Assembly: GCA_017526585.1 (NCBI GenBank)
Contig: JAFXRC010000003.1
Span: forward strand, 1 to 64,000
DNA from: Fibrobacter sp.
GTDB lineage: Bacteria > Fibrobacterota > Fibrobacteria > Fibrobacterales > Fibrobacteraceae
Length of the DNA stretch: 64,000 nt
Direction: 5' to 3'
A program made the position numbers and the translations under genes. Below, one piece after another: positions 33,163 through 41,226 of the stretch. The notes under the pieces are model-generated. The model ran no database searches. It was not told where the DNA came from and was given only the letters and a program-made list of their open reading frames with translations. Each line of letters opens with the position of its first letter. The first letter of the stretch is position 1.

Positions 33163-35232
33163 ATGAAAAATTTTTACGTTACAACGCCGATTTATTACGT
33201 TAACGACGCCCCGCATATCGGGCACTCCTACACCACCGTCCTCGCGGACATCCTCACCCGTTTCCACAAGATCCTGGGCTACCAGACGTTCTTCTTGACC
33301 GGTACCGACGAACACGGCCAGAAGGTGCAGCGCGCCGCCGAAAAGCGCGGCGTGACCCCGCAGGAACACGTGGATGAATACTACCACCGTTTCGAAGACC
33401 TGTGGAAGAAGATGGGTATCGGTAACGACTTCTTTATCCGCACCACCATGCCCGAGCACAAGGCCTTTGTGCAGGAATGTCTGCAGAAACTCTGGGACAA
33501 GGGTGAAATTTACTCGAAGGAATATGAAGGCTGGTACTCCGTGGGCGAAGAACGCTTCTTCAGCGAAGACGAGCTCGACGAGAACAAGTGCGACCCCATC
33601 AGCCACCGCCCGGTGGAATGGCTCAAGGAAAAGAACTACTTCTTCAAGATGGGTTCTTACCAGCAGAAGCTGATTGACTTCCTCGAAAGCCACAAGGACT
33701 GGATTGTGCCGGACTACCGCTGGAACGAAATCCGCGGATTCCTGCGCCAGCCGCTGAACGACCTGTGCATCAGTCGCCCGAAGGCACGCCTCAGCTGGGG
33801 CATTCCGCTGCCGTTCGACACCGACTACGTGACCTACGTGTGGTTCGACGCCCTGCTCAACTACGTAAGCGCCTCCACCGCCTTCCACAAGACTTATGCC
33901 GACGGCACGCCGATCTGGCCTGCCACCTACCACCTCATCGGCAAGGACATCTTGACGACTCACAGCGTGTACTGGCCGACCATGCTCATGGCCCTCGACA
34001 TTCCGCTCCCGCAGCACATCCTCGCCCACGGCTGGTGGCTCGTGAACGGCGGCGAAAAGATGAGCAAGTCCGCTGGCAACGTCGTGAACCCGATGGACTA
34101 CATGGAAAAGTACGGCATCGACGCGTTCCGCTACTTCCTCGCCCGCGAAATGGTGGTGGGCCAGGACGCAAACTTCACCCACGACGCCTTCGTGCGCCGC
34201 ATCAACAGCGACCTCGCCAACGACCTGGGCAACGTGCTGAATCGCGTGCACCGTCTGGTCATCACGAACTTTGAAGGCAAGCTCCCTGCCGCCACCTCCA
34301 TCGGTGACGCCGAAAAGGAAGTCATCGACCTTGCGAACAAGGTGATTGCCGAAATCAAGGAAGGCCTGCCGCAGGCCCGCCTCTCCCAGTCCATCGAGAC
34401 CATCATGCAGCTCGTGCGTAGCATCAACCGCTACCTTGAAGTCAAGGCCCCGTGGAAGCTCGCGAAGGACCCCGCCCTCAAGGACGAACTCGCGACCGTG
34501 CTCTATGTTTCTGCAGAAGCCGTACGTCTCTCGCTCTGCCTGCTATGGCCGGTAATTCCGGGCAAGGCGGAAGAAGGCCTCGCCATGATCGGTTCCAAGT
34601 TCCAGAGTGCCGACGACCTCGCCTGGGGAATCCTCAAGGGTGGAGAAGCATTCGGCGAAGGCAAACCGCTCTTCCCGCGTATCGAAGAAGAAGTCAAGAA
34701 GCAGGAACCGCAGCAGAAGCCCAAGCAGAACAAGCCGCTGATGGCTGCCGACGTGCCTGCCGCCATGGATATGCGCGTGGCCCAGATTAAGGAAGTGGCC
34801 GACCATCCGGATGCCACGAGCCTCTACGTGCTCAAGGTGGACGCCGGCGAAGGCGAACTCCGCACCATCTGCAGCGGCCTCAAGAGCAGCTACAAGGCCG
34901 AAGAACTCCAGGATCGCAAGATCCTCCTGTTCGCAAACTTGAAGCCGAGCGCTCTCCGCGGCATCATGAGTCAGGGTATGCTCTTTGCGGGCGACCTCGA
35001 TGCCGAAGCTCACACCTGCCGCCTCGTCTCTGTTCCTGAAGACGCCAAGCCCGGTGACCGAGCCCTCTTCAAGGGTGTGGCACCCAGCGAACCGCGCGAA
35101 CTCAAGGTGAAGGATTTCGAGAAGATCGCGCTCTCCGTGAAGGGTGGCGCCGTTTTCTGCGATGCCCTCGCTCTCGAAGTGAACGGCAAGCCGGTGACCT
35201 GCGACGTCGCCGACGGCAACGGAGTACATTAA
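33163..35232 (+). CDS. metG: Methionyl-tRNA synthetase with C-terminal tRNA-binding domain
   Basis: 689 aa with the start at 33163. A frame open from 33127 would run through the promoter box. Class I synthetase: the HIGH motif is HIGH in NDAPHIGHSYTT and KMSKS is in GGEKMSKSAGN. The connective domain lacks the CxxC zinc pairs, so it is a zinc-less type. A Lys/Gln-rich linker (VKKQEPQQKPKQNKP) leads to an EMAP-II/Trbp111-like domain from about residue 535 (MRVAQIKEVADHPDATSLYVLKVD...GLKSSY...LRGIMSQGM). Charges tRNA-Met. Convergent with trmJ, with no clear terminator between them. Confidence 0.97.
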   Translation: MKNFYVTTPIYYVNDAPHIGHSYTTVLADILTRFHKILGYQTFFLTGTDEHGQKVQRAAEKRGVTPQEHVDEYYHRFEDLWKKMGIGNDFFIRTTMPEHKAFVQECLQKLWDKGEIYSKEYEGWYSVGEERFFSEDELDENKCDPISHRPVEWLKEKNYFFKMGSYQQKLIDFLESHKDWIVPDYRWNEIRGFLRQPLNDLCISRPKARLSWGIPLPFDTDYVTYVWFDALLNYVSASTAFHKTYADGTPIWPATYHLIGKDILTTHSVYWPTMLMALDIPLPQHILAHGWWLVNGGEKMSKSAGNVVNPMDYMEKYGIDAFRYFLAREMVVGQDANFTHDAFVRRINSDLANDLGNVLNRVHRLVITNFEGKLPAATSIGDAEKEVIDLANKVIAEIKEGLPQARLSQSIETIMQLVRSINRYLEVKAPWKLAKDPALKDELATVLYVSAEAVRLSLCLLWPVIPGKAEEGLAMIGSKFQSADDLAWGILKGGEAFGEGKPLFPRIEEEVKKQEPQQKPKQNKPLMAADVPAAMDMRVAQIKEVADHPDATSLYVLKVDAGEGELRTICSGLKSSYKAEELQDRKILLFANLKPSALRGIMSQGMLFAGDLDAEAHTCRLVSVPEDAKPGDRALFKGVAPSEPRELKVKDFEKIALSVKGGAVFCDALALEVNGKPVTCDVADGNGVH

Positions 35233-35240
35233 GAGATTAA

Positions 35241-36005
35241 TTATTTTTCAGCGGCTTTAGCGGCCGCAGCTTTATCGGCAGCCTGCTCCAAGCGAGCGGG
35301 CTTTTTAGCAAGGTTTCGGATAAGTCCGAACAATGCCGAGAGTTCATTACGAGTCGGGTGCAGACGCTGCAAAAGCGTGTTCAAGAAATTGTCTCGCCAC
35401 GACTGGTCGTGGTATTGTCCGGTCAGGTAGCGATCCAAGAACTTCTTGAAGCTGTCGATTTGTTCGATGGTCGCAGGAGCCGTTTCGCAAGCGCCCTTGC
35501 TCCCCCGCTTTGCACGACCTTCGCCGTTCGCAAGTGCACCGCTGCGGCAAAGTTCGTAAAGTCCCACCGTAACCGCCTGCGCAAGATTCAGGCTCATGAG
35601 ACCCGGCACCGGGATTTCGCACTGGTAAGTGCAAGCGTTCACTTCTTCCGTTTCGAGCCCGCAAGATTCGCGACCGAACACGAGCGCTATCGTCCCCTCT
35701 TCGGGCAACAATTCAGAAAGCCCAGGCATCATCGTGTGCTTAATTGCAGAGCCGTAAATGCGACGGCTGAACGCAACGGCACAGGCGCAATCGCCAATGG
35801 CGTCTTCGAACTTATGCACGATGGTCGCCTTATCCAGAACCTCGTGGCTATTCGGAGCCGTGTGGTATGAATTTTCGATAACCTTATCGCGCCGTGGATA
35901 GACGATATAAAGTTCATCGAGCGCGTAGCAATGCATGGCGCGAGCCACAAAACCCACATTGTGCGGGTGTTCCGGTTCTACAAGTACAACTCTGAATTTG
36001 CGCAT
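35241..36005 (-). CDS. trmJ: SpoU/TrmH-family RNA 2'-O-methyltransferase (TrmJ-like)
   Basis: 254 aa. SPOUT fold with the knotted SAM site: VEPEHPHNVGFVARAM (motif 1), VFGRESCGLETEE (motif 2) and IPVPGLMSLNLAQAVTVGLYEL (motif 3). The pattern and C-terminal helical extension resemble TrmJ, which methylates tRNA position 32. The tail ends in an Ala/Lys-rich stretch (AADKAAAAKAAEK). It lies 3 nt downstream of the nucleotidyltransferase gene, so the two are co-transcribed. Target RNA not certain. Confidence 0.85.
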   Translation of the reverse strand: MRKFRVVLVEPEHPHNVGFVARAMHCYALDELYIVYPRRDKVIENSYHTAPNSHEVLDKATIVHKFEDAIGDCACAVAFSRRIYGSAIKHTMMPGLSELLPEEGTIALVFGRESCGLETEEVNACTYQCEIPVPGLMSLNLAQAVTVGLYELCRSGALANGEGRAKRGSKGACETAPATIEQIDSFKKFLDRYLTGQYHDQSWRDNFLNTLLQRLHPTRNELSALFGLIRNLAKKPARLEQAADKAAAAKAAEK

Positions 36006-36008
36006 AAA

Positions 36009-36881
36009 CTAAACCTTCCAGGAGAAACCGCGACCGCGGATCTCATTTTCAATCACTTCGCCAGCCTTCATCTCGGCTCCGGCATAAATCACAGAATGTT
36101 TGATGGTTACACCAGCGGGAATTTCCACGCCCGGTTCGATGACGGATTCGTTCACATCGCGACCAAGCTCCTTCAAGCGGGCTTCCACCGCCGCCATCAA
36201 GCCTTCGGGCGACCCCATATCAATCCAGGTCGCATGCAGCTGCGTCATGTCCACGAACGGAGCACGATCCGCCGCAATTTCCTGCTTCCAAAATTCACGA
36301 ATGTCAAATTCCCCGTCGCGAATACGCGAAAGAGCGTCATCGCTATACCACGATACGCCGGAGAATGTCGCGGGCGCCCCCACTTCACTTCCAAAGCGAC
36401 CAACCACGCCCGCCAAGCGTCCATCAGCACCCACACGGAACGTATTCACCTTCGGAAAATCGACGGCGAGCAGAGCCACCTGCGGACCGTTCGGCTGAGC
36501 CGCCAAAGCCTGCGCATTTCGTACAAACGCACCCAAATCGAAATTGCAGTAGGCATCCCCATTCATCACCAAGAGTCCACCGCGGTATCCTGCGGCAAAA
36601 ATACGGCGCAAGGGTCCCGCCGTTCCAAGGATTTCAGGCAATTCCACCCAAACTTTTTCAAAGCCGAGAGTTTCACCCGCCGATACCACCTGATCCGCCA
36701 GATAATGGGCATTTACGTGTAAACGAACTTTCCCGATTGAACGCACCTTCCGAGCCTGCAAATCCAAAATCGAGGCATCCACCACAGGTACAAGCGGCTT
36801 CGGAACGTCATTTGTAAGCGGACGTAAACGAGTGCCAAGCCCAGCTGCCAAAATCAACACATTTAGGGAATCATTTTCCAT
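36009..36881 (-). CDS. Sugar-phosphate nucleotidyltransferase (MurU/GlmU-N-like)
   Basis: 290 aa with the ATG at 36881. A TTG-initiated extension would overlap the promoter box. The signature LILAAGLGTRLRPLTNDVPKPLVPV is a pyrophosphorylase motif; LLVMNGDAYCNFDL contains the metal Asp. The C-terminal segment (VIEPGVEIPAGVTIKHSVIYAGAEMKAGEVIENEI) is a short left-handed beta-helix of hexapeptide type. It forms an NDP-sugar from a sugar-1-phosphate; MurNAc-1-phosphate or a mannose/glucose-type sugar are possible. Confidence 0.85.
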   Translation of the reverse strand: MENDSLNVLILAAGLGTRLRPLTNDVPKPLVPVVDASILDLQARKVRSIGKVRLHVNAHYLADQVVSAGETLGFEKVWVELPEILGTAGPLRRIFAAGYRGGLLVMNGDAYCNFDLGAFVRNAQALAAQPNGPQVALLAVDFPKVNTFRVGADGRLAGVVGRFGSEVGAPATFSGVSWYSDDALSRIRDGEFDIREFWKQEIAADRAPFVDMTQLHATWIDMGSPEGLMAAVEARLKELGRDVNESVIEPGVEIPAGVTIKHSVIYAGAEMKAGEVIENEIRGRGFSWKV

Positions 36882-36888
36882 TATAAAC

Positions 36889-36895
36889 AAAGATA
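36889..36895 (-). promoter_or_regulatory. TAnnTTT promoter box of the nucleotidyltransferase-trmJ unit
   Basis: TATCTTT(G) on the minus strand ends 7 nt before the ATG at 36881. Confidence 0.55.
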
Positions 36896-36945
36896 GAAAA
36901 AGGCGTCCTAAAAAAATTTAACATACATCAGCAAAACAACAATTC

Positions 36946-36952
36946 TATTTTT
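36946..36952 (+). promoter_or_regulatory. TAnnTTT promoter box of the AsmA/DUF748 gene
   Basis: TATTTTT ends 5 nt before the ATG at 36958. Confidence 0.5.
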
Positions 36953-36957
36953 AGGAC

Positions 36958-39300
36958 ATGAAGAAACGCTATATCGTCCTTATCGTTCTCGCGGCTCTGA
37001 TCGTCCTCGTCATCGCCGCCATCAACGCAGCACCGGGAATCGTCAAGAACTACATCGTCGACCACTCCGAAGAGCTCATCGGTCGAAAGATGAAAATCGA
37101 AAATGTGGAATTCAGCCCGCTTTCGTTCACAGTCTCCGTCGACGACTTCGCCATCTACGAAACCGACGGTACCACACCCTTCGTCGCCTTTGAAAAGTTC
37201 CGCATCAACATAAATCCGACGCACCTTATCCATAAAGAAATCAGCGTGAGCGAAATCTACTTGAAGGGACTCTACACCCGCGTCACGCAGAAGGGCGACC
37301 AATTCAACTTCAGCGACATCCTCGACAAGTTCAGCGCAGACTCCAGCGCAAGCGCCGACACCACAAAGAAATCTTCTGATAAGTCAGCCAAGGGCGCAAA
37401 GGCAAGCTCCGACACTGCCCAGGCACTGAACCTCGATCCGACCGAAGCCCTCTACGGATTCAGCGTCGCCATCGAAAACATCTCGCTCGAAAAAGGCAAC
37501 ATCATCTACGAAGACTTGAAGGTCGGCTCCAAGATTCACCTGCAGGACTTCTCGGTCGCCATCCCGGCTGTCTACTTCAGCAATAAGAACACCGACATCG
37601 GCGTCAATCTCAAGTTCGCAAACGGCGGCGACTTGGGAGTCCATGTTCAGTTCAACATGAAGACGCAGGATTTCGGCGTGAACGTGACACTCAACAAACT
37701 CGCCCTTGCCGTGGCAAAGCCGTACCTGAAGGACTTTATCAACTACAAGGACTTCGAAGGTCTGCTCGGCGCAAACCTCAATGTCGCGGGCAACATCAAC
37801 CACATCCTTTCGTCAAACATCAGCGGAACCGCCGCCATCGACAAAATCAAGCTCACCGAAACTAGCGGCAAGGCGATTGACATTTCGCACATCGGCGTGG
37901 GCATCAACAAGGCGAACCTGGACGCCATGGATTTCCGCATCGACTCCGTCATCGTAGATGGTGTTTCCGCCAACATTGAACTCTTCAAGGACGGCAAGAC
38001 GAACATCGACGTGCTGATTGAGCCGCTGATGAAGCCCGCCAAGGAAACCGCACAAAAAGAACCGGAACCGAAGAAAGAAGAAAAGTCCAAGCCGCTGAAG
38101 GCAATCGTCAACAAGCTGCAGGTGGCAAACACCACCGTGACCGCAACTGACCACACGCCCAAGCAGCCGTTCAACTACAAGGTAAGTTCCATCGCCGTCA
38201 ATGGTGAAAACATCAACTTCAACAACCCCTGCACCATCAATGTTTCCGCCGCATTCCCCGAAGGCGGAACCATGAAGCTCAAGTACAAGGGTGCGCTCTC
38301 CGACATCGGCACCATGAACGCCTACATCAGCGTGAAGAACCTGGCACTCAAGCATTTCTCGCCGTACAGCCACCACTTCACCGGCTACCCCATCAGTTCC
38401 GGCACAATGGCATTCGCAAGCGAAAATGCAATGAGCAACTGGAACATCGAAAGCAAGAACACCATCGACATCTACAACATCAATGTCGGCGACAAGGATG
38501 GCAGCACCGATCCGGAATACATCGTCCCGATGAAGGTCGGTCTCTACATTCTCAAGGACAAGGATGACAAAATCCAGTTCGACGTTCCCGTGAAAGGTAA
38601 TGTAAAGGACCCGGAATTTTCCTATGTGAAAATCGTATGGCAGACGGTCATGAACCTGCTGATCAAGGTCGCACTCTCCCCCCTCAAGGTTGTCGGCAAT
38701 GTTGCTGCAACCGGTGCTGGCGCTGTAGGACTTGACCTTGGCAAGAACGACGAAATCCTCATCGACCCGCTTGCAACATCGTTCACCAGCGAACAGTATG
38801 CTAAGGCGCAAAAGATGGTCGAAGCTCTCGCCAAGGACAAGAAGCTCAAGATGAACTTCGTGCAGAACTTCAACATGAAAAAGACGGTCGATGCCTACAA
38901 GACACTCAAGTTGAAGACGGAATTCTACAAGGCCACGCAGAACAAGACGACGCTCAACGAACTCGACGAAAAAGCCATCCAAGCCATCGCCGACAAGGAC
39001 AGCGCCTATGCCGCCTACGCAAGCGAACACGCCAAGGAACTCGACGAAAAAGCCATCCAAGCCATCGCCGACAAGGACAGCGCCTATGCCGCCTACGCAA
39101 GCGAACACGCCAAGGAACTCGACCGCAAGACGCTCGAAAAGGAAATCCTCGCCATGGCGGACACCCGCAACCAGGAACTGCTCAAAGTCCTGCAACAGCA
39201 GCCCGGTGTGACCAAGAAGAACGTGACCGTTACGACAGCCCCGCGCGGCTCCTTGACCCAGCGCAAGGCAATGTACAAGGTGCAAATCGACATTCAGTAA
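36958..39300 (+). CDS. DUF748/AsmA-like envelope protein
   Basis: 780 aa. An N-terminal helix (about 5-24) anchors it in the inner membrane. The rest is periplasmic with AsmA/DUF748 features: VEFSPLSFTVSVDDFAIYE near the start, NINPTHLIHKEISVSEIYL, and a late FTGYPISSGTMAFASE...VPVKGNVKDPEFSYVKIVWQTVMNLLIKVALSP block. Such proteins are thought to bridge or move lipids between membranes. Residues 669-694 and 695-720 are identical, coded by an exact 78-bp tandem duplication (38962-39117). Two Lys/Glu/Pro linkers interrupt the fold. It is transcribed alone. Confidence 0.85.
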   Translation: MKKRYIVLIVLAALIVLVIAAINAAPGIVKNYIVDHSEELIGRKMKIENVEFSPLSFTVSVDDFAIYETDGTTPFVAFEKFRININPTHLIHKEISVSEIYLKGLYTRVTQKGDQFNFSDILDKFSADSSASADTTKKSSDKSAKGAKASSDTAQALNLDPTEALYGFSVAIENISLEKGNIIYEDLKVGSKIHLQDFSVAIPAVYFSNKNTDIGVNLKFANGGDLGVHVQFNMKTQDFGVNVTLNKLALAVAKPYLKDFINYKDFEGLLGANLNVAGNINHILSSNISGTAAIDKIKLTETSGKAIDISHIGVGINKANLDAMDFRIDSVIVDGVSANIELFKDGKTNIDVLIEPLMKPAKETAQKEPEPKKEEKSKPLKAIVNKLQVANTTVTATDHTPKQPFNYKVSSIAVNGENINFNNPCTINVSAAFPEGGTMKLKYKGALSDIGTMNAYISVKNLALKHFSPYSHHFTGYPISSGTMAFASENAMSNWNIESKNTIDIYNINVGDKDGSTDPEYIVPMKVGLYILKDKDDKIQFDVPVKGNVKDPEFSYVKIVWQTVMNLLIKVALSPLKVVGNVAATGAGAVGLDLGKNDEILIDPLATSFTSEQYAKAQKMVEALAKDKKLKMNFVQNFNMKKTVDAYKTLKLKTEFYKATQNKTTLNELDEKAIQAIADKDSAYAAYASEHAKELDEKAIQAIADKDSAYAAYASEHAKELDRKTLEKEILAMADTRNQELLKVLQQQPGVTKKNVTVTTAPRGSLTQRKAMYKVQIDIQ
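38962..39117 (+). repeat. Exact 78-bp tandem duplication (2 copies)
   Basis: Copy 1 is 38962-39039 and copy 2 is 39040-39117, identical at every base, and in frame (26 residues each, LDEKAIQAIADKDSAYAAYA...). A diverged third start (CTCGACCGCAAG) follows. Confidence 0.95.
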
Positions 39301-39302
39301 TC

Positions 39303-39413
39303 GATAGAGTCGAACGATCTATTGTGAGTCACAAGCGGCTCATATCAATGAGCCGTGGTGACGAGAGTGAGGCGATATCACATTTTGTAATCTACGATAG
39401 AGCCGAACGGTCT
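39303..39413. repeat. Direct repeats of 18 nt flanking a hairpin
   Basis: GATAGAG-T-CGAACG-A-TCT (39303-39320) and GATAGAG-C-CGAACG-G-TCT (39396-39413) match at 16 of 18 positions. Between them CGGCTCAT (39336-39343) pairs with ATGAGCCG (39348-39355), extended by GTCAC/GTGAC (39328-39332 with 39358-39362). Confidence 0.55.
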
Positions 39414-39442
39414 GTAAAGGGGGAAGAATCCCCCTCACTACA

Positions 39443-39476
39443 AAAAAGGACGAGCGAAAAAGCTCGTCTTTTTTTT
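39443..39476. terminator. Bidirectional terminator
   Basis: GACGAGC (39449-39455) and GCTCGTC (39462-39468) with T8 after and A6 before. It ends the DUF748 gene and the thi genes. Confidence 0.9.
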
Positions 39477-39517
39477 CGTTACCCCTTCGCCTAGGGGCAA
39501 AGCCCCTAACACCCCGT

Positions 39518-40285
39518 TTAATCGCGGAGGAAACCCGTCAGCGGGTCCGAAGCGGAAGCGCCGCGAGTCAGCACGCGACCAAGCCCCGCCAGGTACGCCT
39601 TGCGGCCCGCTTCAATCGCAAGCTTAAAGCTCTGCGCCATGAGAGGCAAGTCGCCGGCAGTCGCAAGTGCAGTATTCGCCATAATCGCAGCGGCCCCCAT
39701 TTCCATCGCAGCACAAGCTTCAGACGGCTTGCCGATACCCGCATCCACGATAATCGGCAAATCAATTTCATCGATAAGAATCTGGATGAATTCGCGAGTA
39801 GAAAGCCCCTTATTGCTTCCAATCGGAGCTGCAAGCGGCATCACGGCTGCGGCACCCGCGTTCGCGAGGTCGCGCGCCACGTTCAAATCCGGGTACATGT
39901 AAGGCATCACCACGAAACCTTCCTTCGACAAAGTTTCAGTCGCCTTGATGGTTTCGTAGTTGTCGGGCAGAAGGTACTTCGTGTCGCGCATGATTTCGAT
40001 TTTCACGAAATCACCGCAGCCGAGTTCGCGGGAAAGTCGCGCGATGCGGACCGCCTCTTCGGCGGTGCGGGCGCCGGACGTATTCGGCAACAGCGTCACA
40101 CCCTTCGGGATATAGTCCAAGATATTCTCGTGATCCTTGGTATTTGCACGGCGCACCGCAAGGGTCACAATCTGTGCCCCCGCATCGCGCACAGCAGCTT
40201 CAATCAACTTGAGAGAATACTTTCCAGAACCCAAAATAAAGCGGGAACTGAATTCGTGACCACCGATAACCAGTTTGTCTTCCAT
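39518..40285 (-). CDS. thiG: Thiazole synthase ThiG
   Basis: 255 aa with the ATG at 40285. The longer upstream frame would run through the promoter and into thiF. TIM-barrel enzyme that condenses deoxyxylulose phosphate, dehydroglycine and ThiS thiocarboxylate. The Schiff-base lysine lies in [10 protein letters not shown]. Conserved blocks are [44 protein letters not shown] and [12 protein letters not shown]. It has its own TATATTTG box just after the thiF stop. thiH and thiC are not in the window. Confidence 0.95.
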   Translation of the reverse strand: MEDKLVIGGHEFSSRFILGSGKYSLKLIEAAVRDAGAQIVTLAVRRANTKDHENILDYIPKGVTLLPNTSGARTAEEAVRIARLSRELGCGDFVKIEIMRDTKYLLPDNYETIKATETLSKEGFVVMPYMYPDLNVARDLANAGAAAVMPLAAPIGSNKGLSTREFIQILIDEIDLPIIVDAGIGKPSEACAAMEMGAAAIMANTALATAGDLPLMAQSFKLAIEAGRKAYLAGLGRVLTRGASASDPLTGFLRD

Positions 40286-40310
40286 AAAGCCTTCTTTTTT
40301 ATACGAAGCC

Positions 40311-40317
40311 AAATATA
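40311..40317 (-). promoter_or_regulatory. TAnnTTT promoter box of thiG
   Basis: TATATTT(G) on the minus strand lies in the 35-nt gap after thiF. The leader would be about 20 nt and includes GAAGG before the ATG. Confidence 0.5.
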
Positions 40318-40320
40318 GAA

Positions 40321-40986
40321 TTATTCCAATCCTAAAATCAGGCGAATAACAACCAATGCCTGGTGCGCGGCGCAAAGCATTACACGCGGGGCAATCAATC
40401 CAATTCCATCGCCCACATCGCTTTGACCGTCACCGCAAACATAAAAACGCTTCGTCACCTTGCGGGTCGCAATCGAGTTCCCGCTATCGTAGCCAGCCAT
40501 GCCGGAAGCCGCGACCAAAAACTTTTCGGGCATCGTTTCAAGCACCGTATTCACAAGCATCGCCTTCGCTTCGGCATTGTCGAACGCCTCGCAAATCACA
40601 TCGGCATTCGCAAGCAGCGGAACCGCATTCTCTGCAGTCACCTTCTCGGAATGTGTTTCAAAATCCGTGTATGGGGCAATCTCTTTCAAGTTCGCAAGCA
40701 AAGCCTCAGGCTTTGGCAAGCCTACCTGGCACGCCTTGTACTGCTGACGATGCAGATTCGTGACATCGACACGGTCAAAATCAACCAGAATCAGCTTACC
40801 GACACCGGCACGCGCCAAGGATATCGCAATATTCGAGCCCAACCCGCCAAGACCGCAAACCGCAACAGTAGCCGCCTGCAACTTGCGTACCGCATCTTCT
40901 CCCTGCCGCTTCTCAAGCGCAGCAAGCATCTCCTCGCGAGAGGGAACGCAGGAATCACGCATCTGCGAACAAGTGTCAGCCATCAC
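40321..40986 (-). CDS. thiF: ThiF-family adenylyltransferase (ThiS activating)
   Basis: 221 aa, the short ThiF type. The nucleotide-binding motif is [30 protein letters not shown], with the Arg/Gln pair in LHRQQY. The usual C-terminal zinc CxxC pairs are not apparent, in line with the short form. Adenylates the ThiS C-terminus before sulfur transfer. The first codons overlap the end of thiS. Confidence 0.9.
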   Translation of the reverse strand: MMADTCSQMRDSCVPSREEMLAALEKRQGEDAVRKLQAATVAVCGLGGLGSNIAISLARAGVGKLILVDFDRVDVTNLHRQQYKACQVGLPKPEALLANLKEIAPYTDFETHSEKVTAENAVPLLANADVICEAFDNAEAKAMLVNTVLETMPEKFLVAASGMAGYDSGNSIATRKVTKRFYVCGDGQSDVGDGIGLIAPRVMLCAAHQALVVIRLILGLE

Positions 40987-41177
40987 CCGCCGCCTACAAA
41001 GTTTACAACCTCGACGACATCGCCGTCAGCAAGCACCGTCTCGGCATATTTCGCCTTCGGAACAATCATCTCGTTGCGTTCAACGGCAATGCGCACCGTA
41101 TTGTACCCTGCTTCTACAAGGTATTCGGCAACGGTCTTGCGTGCCGCATCGACGCTCTGTCCATTTATTGTCACCAT
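40983..41177 (-). CDS. thiS: Sulfur carrier protein ThiS
   Basis: 64 aa with the ATG at 41177. A longer antisense frame to 41582 overlaps fabF and is rejected. The C-terminus EVVNFVGGG ends in Gly-Gly(-Gly), the ubiquitin-like sulfur-carrying end (one Gly more than usual). IAVERNEMIVPKAKYAETVLADGDVVEVV is the typical ThiS core. The promoter box TATATTTG ends 4 nt before the ATG, so the mRNA is very likely leaderless and there is no room for a TPP riboswitch. Confidence 0.92.
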   Translation of the reverse strand: MVTINGQSVDAARKTVAEYLVEAGYNTVRIAVERNEMIVPKAKYAETVLADGDVVEVVNFVGGG

Positions 41178-41182
41178 ACCCC

Positions 41183-41189
41183 AAATATA
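41183..41189 (-). promoter_or_regulatory. TAnnTTT promoter box of thiS
   Basis: TATATTT(G) ends 5 nt before the thiS ATG, one of the shortest distances in the window. Confidence 0.6.
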
Positions 41190-41213
41190 AGAAAATCGGC
41201 ACCCAAAAGTTGC

Positions 41214-41220
41214 TATATTT
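41214..41220 (+). promoter_or_regulatory. TAnnTTT promoter box of fabF
   Basis: TATATTT(G) ends 6 nt before the ATG at 41227. It lies only 24 bp from the oppositely oriented thiS box. Confidence 0.6.
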
Positions 41221-41226
41221 GGCACC

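Noticed and set aside
39300-41177. TPP riboswitch near the thi genes
   Set aside because: No THI-box sequence is seen, and the promoter boxes lie too close to the starts.
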